This document shows, piece by piece, positions 22,654 through 35,415 of a stretch of DNA of 64,000 nucleotides; position 1 is the first letter of the stretch, and each line of letters begins with the position of its first letter. The notes beneath the pieces are model-generated. The model had not been told where the DNA came from, ran no database searches, and worked only from the letters and a program-made list of their open reading frames with translations. The DNA comes from Ryuthela nishihirai (Eukaryota; Arthropoda; Arachnida; Araneae; Heptathelidae), in NCBI GenBank assembly GCA_038380435.1, contig JAWZYU010000007.1, positions 27,693,001-27,757,000 of the forward strand, in the 5' to 3' direction. The position numbers and the translations under genes were made by a program.

Positions 22654-23404
22654 AAAAGCTTAGCTGGGACAGAAAGAAGCCAGTGGATACGAGACAGAAA
22701 AGATCCTCCCTTCAAGGCTAATAAGATGTCTTTTAAGCGTAATGGTCTCTCCTACATAGAGGGCGATGGTTTAACGTCCCATTCGAAAGCTTTTATCAAG
22801 TCTGCTGATGGACCTTTCTCCCCTAGTGCAGAGCGGAGATTAGAGAATAATTCACAAAGCAAAGCAAGTACAGCTGGAACTAGAGTGTTGTTTACATTAA
22901 ATTATGAGCATGGATTGTTACCGACTCTAACCTCCAAAATAGCAGCAATATTGTACTGCAAACATTATTAAATTTGTCAAATTAATTCAGCAAAATAGTT
23001 ATAAGCGCCGAATTAATATCTTTAATCTAAGACATTAATCTGAAAGGATTAACGCAAGCGTAGTTCCAAAAAGTTTGCGGGAAACGCTTTGCAGATGCTG
23101 CCAGAAACTCACCAGTGCAAATGTGCATTACACAGCTTTAAGATGTTCGGGGCTCTAGGTCATAAGGGTTATTTTCATTTACATAATAAAATTAGCCCCC
23201 TTTCCCAAATATATTAGATCAAACTCCGCCACCCGAAACGTCGTGTATTTCATATGATTCATAAAGAACTTCTGGGAAGGAACTACGAATATAGATGTCA
23301 TTATCTTGGGAGTTGTGCGATAGATACTGACAATGTGCATCACGTGATAAACAGAAACTGCAGTTGGAATTTTGAGACTTGTAGTGAGCGTCGAAATATA
23401 AACG
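22654..23404. other. Unassigned sequence
   Basis: A stretch near 22680-22860 has weak SINE-A body echoes (ttaagcgtaatggtctctcc, tttaacgtcccattcg), so an ancient SINE-A may be present. The remainder is not recognised. Confidence 0.4.
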
Positions 23405-23406
23405 TA

Positions 23407-23612
23407 CAGTCGCTCGAAAAAGTATCCAAACACTATGGTTGATTACAGAATTCAAAAAACAAATATCTGGCAACTTTTTTTAGAATTTAGTGATCTGGCA
23501 ACCTTCGTGTCACGTGATGTCAGATCACTAATTTCTAAAAAAAATCGCTGCCAGATATTTTTTCTGAATTCTGTAATCAGCCATAGTGTTCGGATACTTT
23601 TTCGAGCGACTG
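23407..23612. mobile_element. Palindromic MITE, Tc1 type, both ends present
   Basis: It runs from cagtcgctcgaaaaagta to its reverse complement ending gagcgactg, with TA on both sides (23405-23406 and 23613-23614). The two arms pair along nearly their full length. The central palindrome is partly deleted. Confidence 0.88.
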
Positions 23613-23637
23613 TACAGTTAAGATTAAAATAGGTTGT

Positions 23638-24371
23638 ATTAGAGTTTGGTCCTCTTCAGAGGCGGATTTATAGGTATGCGTAGTAAGTGCCTTGTGCCTG
23701 AGGGGCACCCGAATTCAAATTTTGTTACAGAGTTGCGTTTAAGTGAATAACAGAACCCGAAGAAAAAGGATGTCCACATTTCCCCGTGGACCATAAATCT
23801 GTCACTGGTCCTCTTAAAGTTTGCTGTGATAGTGAAATTGGTCTCTTAATGCTTTCACCAAGTAAAAAAAAATTGTAAATAGGAAGTTTTTTATTTCAGA
23901 TTCTAGACCAGTGTTTCCCAACCAGAGTGTCCGTCCAAGGTCCACTATGTCGCGTCCAAGATCCGCGTATTTCTCATCCTGGTCCTGGTGTTGTTGCAAA
24001 AACCCAAAAGAAACAATAATCTTGCGTAACAATTTATACTTTACCAATTTTTTAAAAAATTTTACTATGATTTTATCTATTTTTTGTTTCTTGTCAAATT
24101 GCATTTTTACCGCTTTATTAGGATGAAGAGGTTTTCAGGGAGCAGTTTATTTTCAAACAGAAAATTTGTGGTTTTTTAAAACCTTCCCTATAATAGGACC
24201 CAATTTCGAAAACTAGAAACACTCTTTTGTTTTTTTCATTCTTCATTTTACCATTTCAATCAAAAAATTTTAAAACTTCAAATTTTTAATTTGAATTTTG
24301 GGGACTTTCAGGCACAAGGCACTTAATGCGCATACCTATAAATCCGCGTCTGAAGAGAACCAAATTCTAAT
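23638..24371. mobile_element. Non-autonomous DNA element with about 50-bp TIRs
   Basis: The left arm ttagagtttggtcctcttc, followed by aggcggatttataggtatgcg, pairs with the right arm at about 24316-24371, with a few mismatches. No coding capacity is seen. The interior has a cagtgtttcccaacc motif at 23910, like a hAT end, so a second element may be nested inside. The exact target duplication is not resolved. Confidence 0.7.
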
Positions 24372-24487
24372 CAGCGGAAATGTATATGGTTTTAAGAGAT
24401 ATGATCTAGATTACATCAAATTTTTAATTTGAAATGATAAATATTAGTTGAAAGAATAATTATAAGATCTCATAATCGCTTTGGATG

Positions 24488-24782
24488 TCCCCGCCCTGCC
24501 CACGGTCAGTAGGGGACACCGATGGGCTTGGAAAGGCCGCCGTCCGTCGGATGGGACGTTAAGCCGTGGCCCCGTGTGTGGGAGAGACGTACCACGTTAA
24601 AGAACGTTATGTACGTTAAAGAACACGCTGGATGGCCTTGACGGGAGGCTACCATCTGTCTCCCAACAGCTGTTCCAGTGGGCCCCTCCCCCAACCTTCT
24701 CTGAGCCTTCGGGGTCCATGTGACCTGGCCATTTAGCCCATGGTGTGCAAAAAAGTGCTGCTCAGAGGTAAAACAACCCAAC
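24488..24782 (+). mobile_element. SINE-A, 5'-truncated with clean target duplication
   Basis: The copy starts at ccccgccctgcccac, lacks the tRNA head, and is flanked by tcgctttggatg (24476-24487 and 24783-24794). Truncation with intact duplication shows incomplete reverse transcription from the 3' end. A small internal repeat of the acgttaaagaac block occurs near 24595-24625. Confidence 0.92.
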
Positions 24783-24847
24783 TCGCTTTGGATGACTAGA
24801 TTCATTCGAGCAATATTTTGGGAGCTGTCATTTATCTTGTGGGTTTT

Positions 24848-26470
24848 AAACATTGTCTTAAATTTTAGCTTTTGTATTGTAAGGAAATTTACCTACAATA
24901 TTAGCTCTTGGTTTATGAGCAAGTTTATCTAAAATATAGCTCTTGAGCTGTGAGCTCGTGCTTCCCAACATGTGTGCTATGAAGGAATTTCAGATGTGCC
25001 ACGAAATGTTTGTTTACCCAAAATGTTCATTACCCAATTTTGTTGCGTTGAATTTTCCATACATATCTGGTCGGCTGGTCCAGGTAAATTCAAAACATAT
25101 TCATTGATTGCAAAATAATAATCTATTATATTAATTAATAAATTATTATTCGAAAAAATAGCTACTCATGTTGTTGTTGTTGTTTTCCTGGTGTGCCGCG
25201 ACAACTTGGATTGTCAAACGTGTGCGGAGGACTCAAAAATGTTGATAAGCACTTTTATGAGGGTGTTTGTCTAGAAAAGCCGTCCCATGGCCGAGTGGTT
25301 AGCGCGCTTGGCTACTTGATCTAAGGGACCTGGGTTCGAGCCCGGGTAAGGCATGGATGTATGTGTCGTTTTTTCTGCTGAGGTCCTGCCATTCTCACAG
25401 ACCTTCTACTGTGGCATATAAACTGACAGACTCCTGTCAGACCTCTGTGGCAAGCAGCTGCTTGAGGGGGTATTTATTTTATTGTCTAGAAAAATAGTGA
25501 TTAACCCAAACTTGGCGTAAAAGTCAGTAGATAAAACATTACACGAGAAAAAAGAGCCGCAGGAAAAATTATCTACTTGAAAACATCTACGTAGTTTTAA
25601 TGAGTAATGAATGGCGAAAAAAAATCAAAAAAATATCTTAATTAAAAGCAAAAGTATACATTTTTAATGAGTACTATTAATTGGCAAAATCGTCTCATCT
25701 AAAAAATTTGTTAAAGGGATTGGAGAAATGAGCCCAACTCAACATATTGATAGCCACAAGATCTTTTGCAATGAGACGATTGAGGCGCGCGATGCCTGTC
25801 TGACCTAAAATATTCATCTCTTGTGCTGCAAGACAAATTTACTTTTAAGATTATATCTTATGTTTTAAGTATGTTTACCTGGAATTTTTGCTTTTGTATT
25901 CCAGGAAAGTTTATTTAGAATATTAGTTTTTTTAGTTGTAAAAAGTTTACCTAGAACATTACCTCTTGTGTTGTAAGCAAGTTCACTTTTAATATTAGAT
26001 TTTATTTAATTTGTGATCATGTTTTGCTGAAATTTCGGCTCTTATGATGAAACAAAGTTTACCAAAAGTGTTTTATTGTGTTGGAAGAAGGTTTACCTGT
26101 TTACCTTTGAGTATTAATTCTCGTTTTGTATTTAAGTTTACTTAGAATACAGTTGTTATAAGAAAGTATATTTGGAATTTTAGCTAACGTATTGTAAACC
26201 AACTTCGAATCTTAGTTGCTGTTTTTTATTAAGTTTACCTAGAATGTATGTTCTTGTGTTATAAGCAAGTTTACTTGGACTTTTAGAATTTCTATTGTAA
26301 TACAACCTTGAATGGCAGTTCTTGTTTTGTTTTTAAGGTTTACATTAAACGTTAGTTCTCGTGTTATAAGCAGGTTTACCTGGAATTTCAGCCCTTCAAT
26401 TGCAAGTTTACCTTTACTGTTAGTTCTTGTGTTGCAAGCAAGTGTTACTTTCGTTTTTATCTTGAAATGT
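24848..26470 (+). repeat. Degenerate ~39-bp tandem repeat, interrupted
   Basis: Diverged units of the type ttagctcttgtgttgtaagc/aagtttacctggaata occur at 24848-24960 and again from 25806 to 26470. The gap holds a SINE-B and a stretch with hAT-like motifs (cttcccaacatgtgtgc at 24961, gtgtgccgcgac near 25192). Unit boundaries are fuzzy. Confidence 0.65.
25284..25482 (+). mobile_element. SINE-B, full length (reference copy)
   Basis: The head has box A (tggccgagtggttagcgc) and box B (gggttcgagcccggg) and looks like a class II tRNA (Ser/Leu type). The body has ctgctgaggtcctgcc, agaccttctactgtggc and aagcagctgcttgaggg, and it ends in a TATTTATT tail. It could be taken for a tRNA gene, but the repeated body shows it is a SINE. 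Confidence 0.85.
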
Positions 26471-26840
26471 TGACTTTTGTGATATTCCAGACATGTTTGT
26501 TCATCGATTCTGATAGTGACCGGAAAGTAGAGAGTTTGTAACTCCTCGGGGAGACAGTAGATGAGAGGTAATTGCAGAAGTTGTCAGCTCTAATGGTGAG
26601 AAATACCAGGCAAGGCATAACAATTAAACGATAATACCATTGGTGGAACAGCAAGAAGGTTTATTTGCACAAATGACACAAAACAGAAAAAGAAACGAAA
26701 ATTGAGACGTCATATGGGCAGAAATAATTAAGATTGCGAAGAAATAGTAAGGAATCGTATGTTGTTTTCATTATCTTAGATATTAGTTTACCTTACTTCA
26801 ACGTTCAAATTCAAATTTCGTTCCAAAATATCATCTACAA
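26471..26840. other. Unassigned sequence
   Basis: Nothing recognised. The last 8 bases (atctacaa) are a probable degenerate target duplication of the next element. Confidence 0.4.
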
Positions 26841-29800
26841 TAGGGGCTTTCAACGTGGGGGTACGTGGTAAAAATGTTTGGGGTACGCCGTGAGAGAGAT
26901 CTCGCTAGATCTAGAAACAAAGTAAACGTAACCATTGTTATACTATAACTATAGTTTTATCTATCTATACAAGGGGTACGCCAGTTACATACACATTTCC
27001 AGGGGGTGCGTAAAGCATAAAAGGTTGAGAACCACTGATATATATGTTTTATTTTATTCCCATTGTTATACTATAACTATAGTTTTATATATCTATACAA
27101 GGGGTACGCCAGTTACATACATTTTCAGGGGGTGCGTAAAGCATAAAAGGTTGAGAACCAGTGATATATATGTTTTATTTTATTCCCATTGTTATACTAT
27201 AACTATAGTTTTATCTATCTATACAAGGGGTACGCCAGTTACATACATTTTCAGGGGGTGCGTAAAGCATAAAAGGTTGAGAACCACTGATATATATGTT
27301 TTATTTTATTCCCATTGTTATACTATAACTATAGTTTTATCTATCTATACAAGGGGTACGCCAGTTACATACACATTTCCAGGGGGTGCGTAAAGCATAA
27401 AAGGTTGAGAACCACTGATATATATGTTTTATTTTATTCCCATCGTTATACTATAACTATAGTTTTATCTATCTATACAAGGGGTACGCCAGTTACATAC
27501 ATTTTCAGGGGGTGCGTAAAGCATAAAAGGTTGAGAACCACTGATATATATGTTTTATTTTATTCCCATTGTTATACTATAACTATAGTTTTATCTATCT
27601 ATACAAGGGGTACGCCAGTTACATACACACTTCCAGGGGGTACGTGAAGCATAAAATGTTGAGAACCACTGATATATATGTTTTATTTTATTCCCATTGT
27701 TATACTATAACTATAGTTTTATCTATCTATACAAGGGGTACGTCAATTACATACACATTTCCAGGGGGTGCGTAAAGCATAAAAGGTTGAGAACCACTGA
27801 TATATATGTTTTATTTTATTCCCATTGTTATACTATAACTATAGTTTTATCTATCTATACAAGGGGTACGCCAGTTACATACATATTTCAAGGGGGTACG
27901 TGAAGCATAAAAGGTTGAGAACCACTGATATATATGTTTTATTTTATTCCCATTGTTATACTATAACTATAGTTTTATCTATCTATACAAGGGGTACGTC
28001 AATTACATACACATTTCCAGGGGGTACGTGAAGCATAAAAGGTTGAGAACCACTGATATATATGTTTTATTTTATTCCCATTGTTATACTATAACTATAG
28101 TTTTATCTATCTATACAAGGGGTACGCCAGTTACATACATTTTCAGGGGGTGCGTAAAGCATAAAAGGTTGAGAACCACTGATATATATGTTTTATTTTA
28201 TTCCCATTGTTATACTATAACTATAGTTTTATCTATCTATACAAGGGGTACGCCAGTTACATACACACTTCCAGGGGGTACGTGAAGCATAAAATGTTGA
28301 GAACCACTGATATATATGTTTTATTTTATTCCCATTTTTATACTATAACTATAGTTTTATCTATCTATACAAGGGGTACGTCAATTACATACACATTTCC
28401 AGGGGGTGCGTAAAGCATAAAAGGTTGAGAACCACTGATATATATGTTTTATTTTATTCCCATTGTTATACTATAACTATAGTTTTATCTATCTATACAA
28501 GGGGTACGCCAGTTACATACATATTTCAAGGGGGTACGTGAAGCATAAAAGGTTGAGAACCACTGATATATATGTTTTATTTTATTCCCATTGTTATACT
28601 ATAACTATAGTTTTATCTATCTATACAAGGGGTACGTCAATTACATACACATTTCCAGGGGGTACGTGAAGCATAAAAGGTTGAGAACCACTGATATATA
28701 TGTTTTATTTTATTCCCATTGTTATACTATAACTATAGTTTTATCTATCTATACAAGGGGTACGCCAGTTACATACACATTTCCAGGGGGTGCGTAAAGC
28801 ATAAAAGGTTGAGAACCACTGATATATATGTTTTATTTTATTCCCATCGTTATACTATAACTATAGTTTTATCTATCTATACAAGGGGTACGCCAGTTAC
28901 ATACATTTTCAGGGGGTGCGTAAAGCATAAAAGGTTGAGAACCACTGATATATATGTTTTATTTTATTCCCATTGTTATACTATAACTATAGTTTTATCT
29001 ATCTATACAAGGGGTACGTCAATTACATACACATTTCCAGGGGGTGCGTAAAGCATAAAAGGTTGAGAACCACTGATATATATGTTTTATTTTATTCCCA
29101 TTGTTATACTATAACTATAGTTTTATCTATCTATACAAGGGGTACGCCAGTTACATACATATTTCAAGGGGGTACGTGAAGCATAAAAGGTTGAGAACCA
29201 CTGATATATATGTTTTATTTTATTCCCATTGTTATACTATAACTATAGTTTTATCTATCTATACAAGGGGTACGTCAATTACATACACATTTCCAGGGGG
29301 TACGTGAAGCATAAAAGGTTGAGAACCACTGATATATATGTTTTATTTTATTCCCATTGTTATACTATAACTATAGTTTTATCTATCTATACAAGGGGTA
29401 CGCCAGTTACATACACATTTCCAGGGGGTGCGTAAAGCATAAAAGGTTGAGAACCACTGATATATATGTTTTATTTTATTCCCATCGTTATACTATAACT
29501 ATAGTTTTATCTATCTATACAAGGGGTACGCCAGTTACATACATTTTCAGGGGGTGCGTAAAGCATAAAAGGTTGAGAACCACTGATATATATGTTTTAT
29601 TTTATTCCCATTGTTATACTATAACTATAGTTTTATCTATCTATACAAGGGGTACGTCAATTACATACACATTTCCAGGGGGTGCGTAAAGCATAAAAGG
29701 TTGAGAACCACTGATATATATGTTTTATTTTATTCCCATTGTTATACTATAACTATAGTTTTATCTATCTATACAAGGGGTACGCCAGTTACATACACAT

Positions 29801-32015
29801 TTCAAGGGGGTACGTGAAGCATAAAAGGTTGAGAACCACTGATATATATGTTTTATTTTATTCCCATTGTTATACTATAACTATAGTTTTATCTATCTAT
29901 ACAAGGGGTACGTCAATTACATACACATTTCCAGGGGGTACGTGAAGCATAAAAGGTTGAGAACCACTGATATATATGTTTTATTTTATTCCCATTGTTA
30001 TACTATAACTATAGTTTTATCTATCTATACAAGGGGTACGCCAGTTACATACACATTTCCAGGGGGTGCGTAAAGCATAAAAGCTTGAGAACCACTGATA
30101 TATATGTTTTATTTTATTCCCATTGTTATACTATAACTATAGTTTTATCTATCTATACAAGGGGTGCGCCAGTTACATACACATTTCCAGGGGGTGCGTA
30201 AAGCATAAAAGGTTGAGAACCACTGATATATATGTTTTATTTTATTCCCATTGTTATACTATAACTATAGTTTTATCTATCTATACAAGGGGTACGTCAA
30301 TTACATACACATTTCCAGGGGGTACGTGAAGCATAAAAGGTTGAGAACCACTGATATATATGTTTTATTTTATTCCCATTGTTATACTATAACTATAGTT
30401 TTATCTATCTATACAAGGGGTACGCCAGTTACATACACATTTCCAGGGGGTGCGTAAAGCATAAAAGGTTGAGAACCACTGATATATATGTTTTATTTTA
30501 TTCCCATTGTTATACTATAACTATAGTTGTATCTATCTATACAAGGGGTGCGCCAGTTACATACACATTTCCAGGGGGTGCGTAAAGCATAAAAGGTTGA
30601 GAACCACTGATATATATGTTTTATTTTATTCCCATTGTTATACTATAACTATAGTTTTATCTATCTATACAAGGGGTACGCCAGTTACATACACATTTCC
30701 AGGGGGTACGTGAAGCATAAAAGGTTGAGAACCACTGATATATATGTTTTATTTTATTCCCATTGTTATACTATAACTATAGTTTTATCTATCTATACAA
30801 GGGGTACGCCAGTTACATACACATTTCTAGGGGGTAAGTGAAACATAAAAGGTTGAGAACCACTGATATATATGTTTTATTTTATTCCCATTGTTATACT
30901 ATAACTATAGTTTTATCTATCTATACAAGGGGTACGTCAATTACATACCCATTCCCAGGGGGTGCGTAAAGCATAAAAGGTTGAGAACCACTGATATATA
31001 TGTTTTATTTTATTCCCATTGTTATACTATAACTATAGTTTTATCTATCTATACAAGGGGTACGCCACTTACATACACATTTCCAGGGGGTACGTGAAGC
31101 ATAAAAGGTTGAGAACCACTGATATATATGTTTTATTTTATTCCCATTGTTATACTATAACTATAGTTTTATCTATCTATACAAGGGGTACGCCAGTTAC
31201 ATACACATTTCTAGGGGGTAAGTGAAACATAAAAGGTTGAGAACCACTGATATATATGTTTTATTTTATTCCCATTGTTATACTATAACTATAGTTTTAT
31301 CTATCTTACAAGGGGTACGTCAATTACATACACATTTCCAGGGGGTGCGTAAAGCATAAAAGGTTGAGAACCACTGATATATATGTTTTATTTTATTCCC
31401 ATTGTTATACTATAACTATAGTTTTATCTATCTATACAAGGGGTACGCCAGTTACATACACATTTCCAGGGGGTACGTGAAGCATAAAAGGTTGAGAACC
31501 ACTGATATATATGTTTTATTTTATTCCCATTGTTATACTATAACTATAGTTTTATCTATCTATACAAGGGGTACGCCAGTTACATACACATTTCTAGGGG
31601 GTAAGTGAAACATAAAAGGTTGAGAACCACTGATATATATGTTTTATTTTATTCCCATTGTTATACTATAACTATAGTTTTATCTATCTATACAAGGGGT
31701 ACGTCAATTACATACACATTTCCAGGGGGTGCGTAAAGCATAAAAGGTTGAGAACCACTGATATATATGTTTTATTTTATTCCCATTGTTATACTATAAC
31801 TATAGTTTTATCTATCTATACAAGGGGTACGCCAGTTACATACACATTTCCAGGGGGTACGTGAAGCATAAAAGGTTGAGAACCACTGATATATATGTTT
31901 TATTTTATTTCCATTGTTATACTATAACTATAGTTTTATCTATCTATACAAGGGGTACGCCAGTTACATACACATTTCCAGGGGTACGTGAAGCATAAAA
32001 GGTTGAGAACCACTG
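26841..32015. mobile_element. hAT-type element swollen by internal amplification
   Basis: The left end taggggctttcaac and the right end, reverse-complemented cagtggttctcaacc, are imperfect hAT-style TIRs. The flanking 8-mers atctacaa (26833-26840) and atttataa (32016-32023) agree at six positions. Nearly all of the interior is the 128-bp array listed next. No transposase is present. Confidence 0.65.
26930..32015 (+). repeat. 128-bp tandem array, 40 units, higher-order structure
   Basis: The cattgttatactataac block recurs at 26931, then every 128 bp up to 31910. Six intervals are 126 bp and one is 127 bp. Every unit contains ggttgagaaccactg, the hAT right TIR. Variants (ccagtt or gtcaatt; gtgcgtaaag, gtacgtgaag or gtaagtgaaac) repeat in blocks: a five-unit block of 638 bp from about 27569 to 29990, and a three-unit block of 383-384 bp from about 30635 to 31913. 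Open frames in the array are by-products because 128 is not a multiple of 3. Confidence 0.95.
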
Positions 32016-32039
32016 ATTTATAAAATTATTTTACATAAA

Positions 32040-34760
32040 ACTCCCACTAAGCCGAAGCTTATCAGTTGGAATGGTTTTAACAGATATGATCTCATGACAT
32101 AAATGAAGGAGACAAAAAAGAATAAATGTAAAGAAAATCAATAAAATGATAAACGTTGCCGAAGAAAAAACATCCCTTTTTCATCAACCATTGAAATAAT
32201 TTTTCTTTAACATCAGAAATTTTACTTAAATTTACAATTTCTCTAGGAAGTAATTTAAATAGGTAGGGAATTTCATATTCTTTGGAATTTCTTTCGTAAT
32301 TATTAAAAAATTTTGGTTGTTTTAAAAAGCCCTTAACCTTTTGTCTAGTAAACTTATCGTCGCAAACATTTTGCTTATAACTATTATTAAAGAAGTTATT
32401 GATAACACAAACAAGACACATAAACTTTCAAGAGTAAAATTTTGAATCAACTAAATATATCATTATCATGTCCCCCCAATTTATTTATTTATATTTATTA
32501 TTGCATTTTATTGTATTTTTGTTGTTGTAAATATTTTATGTATTAAGTGTGTTTTTGGAAGTGCTATTGTGGGGATGTGACTCATAGATGTTGTTTTCGG
32601 GTCTGAGCTGGCTGCTTGCATGAGTTGACGTGTCCGAGGAGCCTTTTATGGCCTTTTACAACTAGCCTGGGGCTTGAGTGTCAGTGCGGGAGAGGAGCCG
32701 GGCAGGAAGGAAACAACAATCTTGAGATCGCTGTCAAACGGGAAGGACGTTTGAACACGCGTCATGGGACGTTGCTCTTACTCAAAGCCCTTAAGGAGAG
32801 GGTTCGATTCTATGTGAGAATCAAGGTTCTGTTCTTGGTGAACCAAGTACAGTTCTGTGGAACTGAAGTGGGTTCTGTGTGAACCACAGTGTTAGCAAAG
32901 GTTAAATATCCTTTTGCCGAGTTTGAGGTCAGTAAAGCGAGAATCTGCAAAGTGCGATTCTCCACCTCATCACATAATTGCTTGCAGCAGCAAAGGCCTA
33001 CGGAGTCGAGCGCATCCCCAGCACGTGTTGTATATAAGTGTGAATAAACTGTGTCGTCCCTATACAACTCTCGTACGTGAATTGTTGGACATATTTCTGT
33101 ACATCATTTGGCACAGCAAGTCTGAGGCATACGTCGGTACGGGTGTAACACCAACAAACCCCTTCAAGGGGCTAATTCATCGCCCTTATGACTGGCCACG
33201 ACATTTAGCACAGTCTATCACAATTGGCGCAGCCCATCACAATCATCTTTTGTTGTAAGGAAATTTTTAACTTCTGGATTACACAATTCTTTTAGTAGAC
33301 TAATTTGCATTCATTTGATTTTATTTAATGCTGTCTTATAGGCAGTTCCATAAACTGCTATTCCATATCTTTCAAAAAGTGCTTTATATACTAAAACAGT
33401 TAATTGCAATACAGTAATACAAACACATCCAATTAGCATTTAAACACATCCAATTAATATGTTTATTCCATTTCATTTTTGAATTCATTCTGAATTTGAA
33501 TTGATCATAGTAATCTATAATATTAGCAACATCGAAGTTACTGGTTATTGGAAAAATACATAGAATTCATATTTATACAACATAATTCATAAACTTTATC
33601 TGATGTAATATTTATCGTCGCAAATTCTGTTTGCATTTCACTAATAGTTAGAAAAAATTTAACCAAATTATTTAAAATTTCTTTCGAACCTTTTTCTTTA
33701 ATCAAGTGTCTTTCAACATTTTCGTCGATTGACATCCTCTTTTTGCATCATCAATAATATCATTAGTTAAATCCCACAATCTCTATCTTTATTAATTGTT
33801 AATTTATTTGCATAAAATATACGTTTTTAGTTCATTATAATGATATTTACCTTATTTCTTTCCATTTTATATAAATCATTTGTTTGTTAGTAATTTTGTT
33901 GAATGTAAAATTGTCTTTATATCTTTTCTATAATTCATCTCTATATTTAATTGCCAAAATGTCATTTGTAATCCATTCTTTCCGTATTTCTCTTAGTTTT
34001 ACACTTATTCATTTGTTTAACACAACAAGAATTTTCCTCAATTTCATCGATTTTACTTAATATTTTCTGATATACTAATTCTGTGGTCATATCTTCATCA
34101 ATTATATCATTCCACTGTGTCATTTGCAATATCTGAACAATAAAAGTATCATTATAAAACTTTTTAAAACATAGATTCGAATCCTCTTTCGAAAATGTAA
34201 CCCCATTAGAACTAAAATTCTCTTTCCGTATCTTAACTAAAATTCCATATTGGCTGCAAATTTATTTCTATGTGTTTTACTTTTAACGTCAAAACTGCTT
34301 GTTTTAACCAAAACATGATCAATGGACTTCTTTGTAAATTTAGCTAAGATTTCGTCTTCTCTTGTAAAACTCTTAACAATTTGTTTTAAACCAAATTCAA
34401 TCAACGCATTTGAATACACATTACAACCATATTTTTTAGTATTTGCCCCATCAATATTAATATCATCTACAATAATTAAATTCTTAATTCCTGCCTTTTT
34501 TTTTAAATTTTTCAGAAATTTCGTTTTGGAACCAGTTAATATTTTTGCTAGGTGATCTGTATAATGTGGTGATATTAATTTCAAAATTATCAATTAATAA
34601 TTTAGTAATTATTGCTTATGCTGATTCTCCAATAGTTTCATCCAGTTGTACTAAATTAATTTTATTTAGATTAAAAAATGATTATCCCACGTTGTTTATT
34701 TTCTTTTGCCTTTAAAATAAGCTTAGTCACTTTATTTAATTTCAATGTTATTAACTTTTT
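32040..34760 (-). pseudogene. Decayed non-LTR retrotransposon, jockey/CR1-like
   Basis: Fragments on the minus strand appear in the expected order. The end of an endonuclease domain lies at 34593-34237 (DINIDGAN, then SIDHVLVK). A linker with EWITNDILAIKYRDEL lies near 33980. An RT C-terminal part with ALFERYGIAVYGTAYKTAL lies near 33400-33320, and the end EIPYLFKLLPREIVNL lies at about 32270. Many stops and frameshifts are present, and no YADD region is seen, so the RT core is deleted or unrecognisable. A solo LTR interrupts it at 32469-33241. Clade is a guess from the EN and C-terminal motifs. Confidence 0.72.
32469..33241 (+). mobile_element. Probable solo LTR
   Basis: The 773 bp begin TGT and end ACA, and are flanked by atca on both sides (32465-32468 and 33242-33245). 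Inside are a TATA-like tatataagtg and an AATAAA at about 33042. The base composition differs from the flanks, and removing the segment rejoins the decayed LINE frame (NFLTTKDDNDIFS). No second LTR or internal region is seen. The short duplication makes the boundaries likely but not certain. Confidence 0.6.
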
Positions 34761-34812
34761 TATTTACTTTCATTTACTACCATTTTAACCGAGCGAAGAG
34801 AAGGTCTATGGG

Positions 34813-35206
34813 TTGGGTTGTTGGGTTGTTTTACCTCTGAGCGGCACTTTTTTGCACACCACGGGCTAAATGGCCAGGTCACATGGACCCCGAAGGCTCA
34901 GAGAAGGTTGGGGGAGGGGACCCACTGGAACAGCTGTTGGGAGACAGATGGTAGCCTCCCGTCAAAGCCATCCAGTGTGCTCTTTAACGTGCACAGGGTA
35001 TGGCTCTCCCGCACACGGGACCACGGCTTAACGTACCATCCGACGGACGGCGGCCTTTCCAAGCCCATCGGTGTCCCCTACTGACCGTGGGCAAGGCGGG
35101 GAATTTTGCGGAGATAAATCTCAACGCTGACCCAGCTGGGACTCGAACCTGGGAACTACAGATTACGAGCCTGACGCGCTACCGATTGAGCCACCCCCGC
35201 CCCAAG
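34813..35206 (-). mobile_element. SINE-A, full length
   Basis: The target duplication is agagaaggtctatggg (34797-34812 and 35207-35222), the longest clean one here. Confidence 0.93.
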
Positions 35207-35244
35207 AGAGAAGGTCTATGGGTCTACTGGAATTTTGTCTTCAG

Positions 35245-35415
35245 AGTGGAAGTTGGTAGTTCGTCAGGCCCGAACCCACTCTTCCCAGTTAAACGCCAGG
35301 TGCTCTAACCACTAAGCTATCACCATATGGAGAAATGATAGAGATGATGCTAGATTAGTGGTTAGAATAACTTGCAAGTGTGGGTTCGAATCGCCAATCA
35401 TCGGCGAATCATTTT
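35245..35415. repeat. Inverted pair of tRNA-like repeat C
   Basis: A minus-strand tRNA-like unit (ggcccgaaccc box B, then gctctaaccactaagct) is followed by a plus-strand one (tagattagtggttagaa, then gggttcgaatc). The same head-to-head arrangement occurs at 55598-55800. Confidence 0.6.

Noticed and set aside
23407..23612. microRNA-like hairpin
   Set aside because: The hairpin is explained by the palindromic structure of a MITE with TA target duplications and several relatives here.
25284..25370. Possible tRNA-Ser/Leu gene
   Set aside because: Box A and box B are good, but the downstream SINE-B body and other copies in the window show that it is a SINE head.
26935..31998. Dozens of 68-110-residue frames starting MLYYNYSFIYLYKG
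   Set aside because: They are phases of the 128-bp tandem repeat; the unit is not a multiple of three and neighbouring frames overlap.
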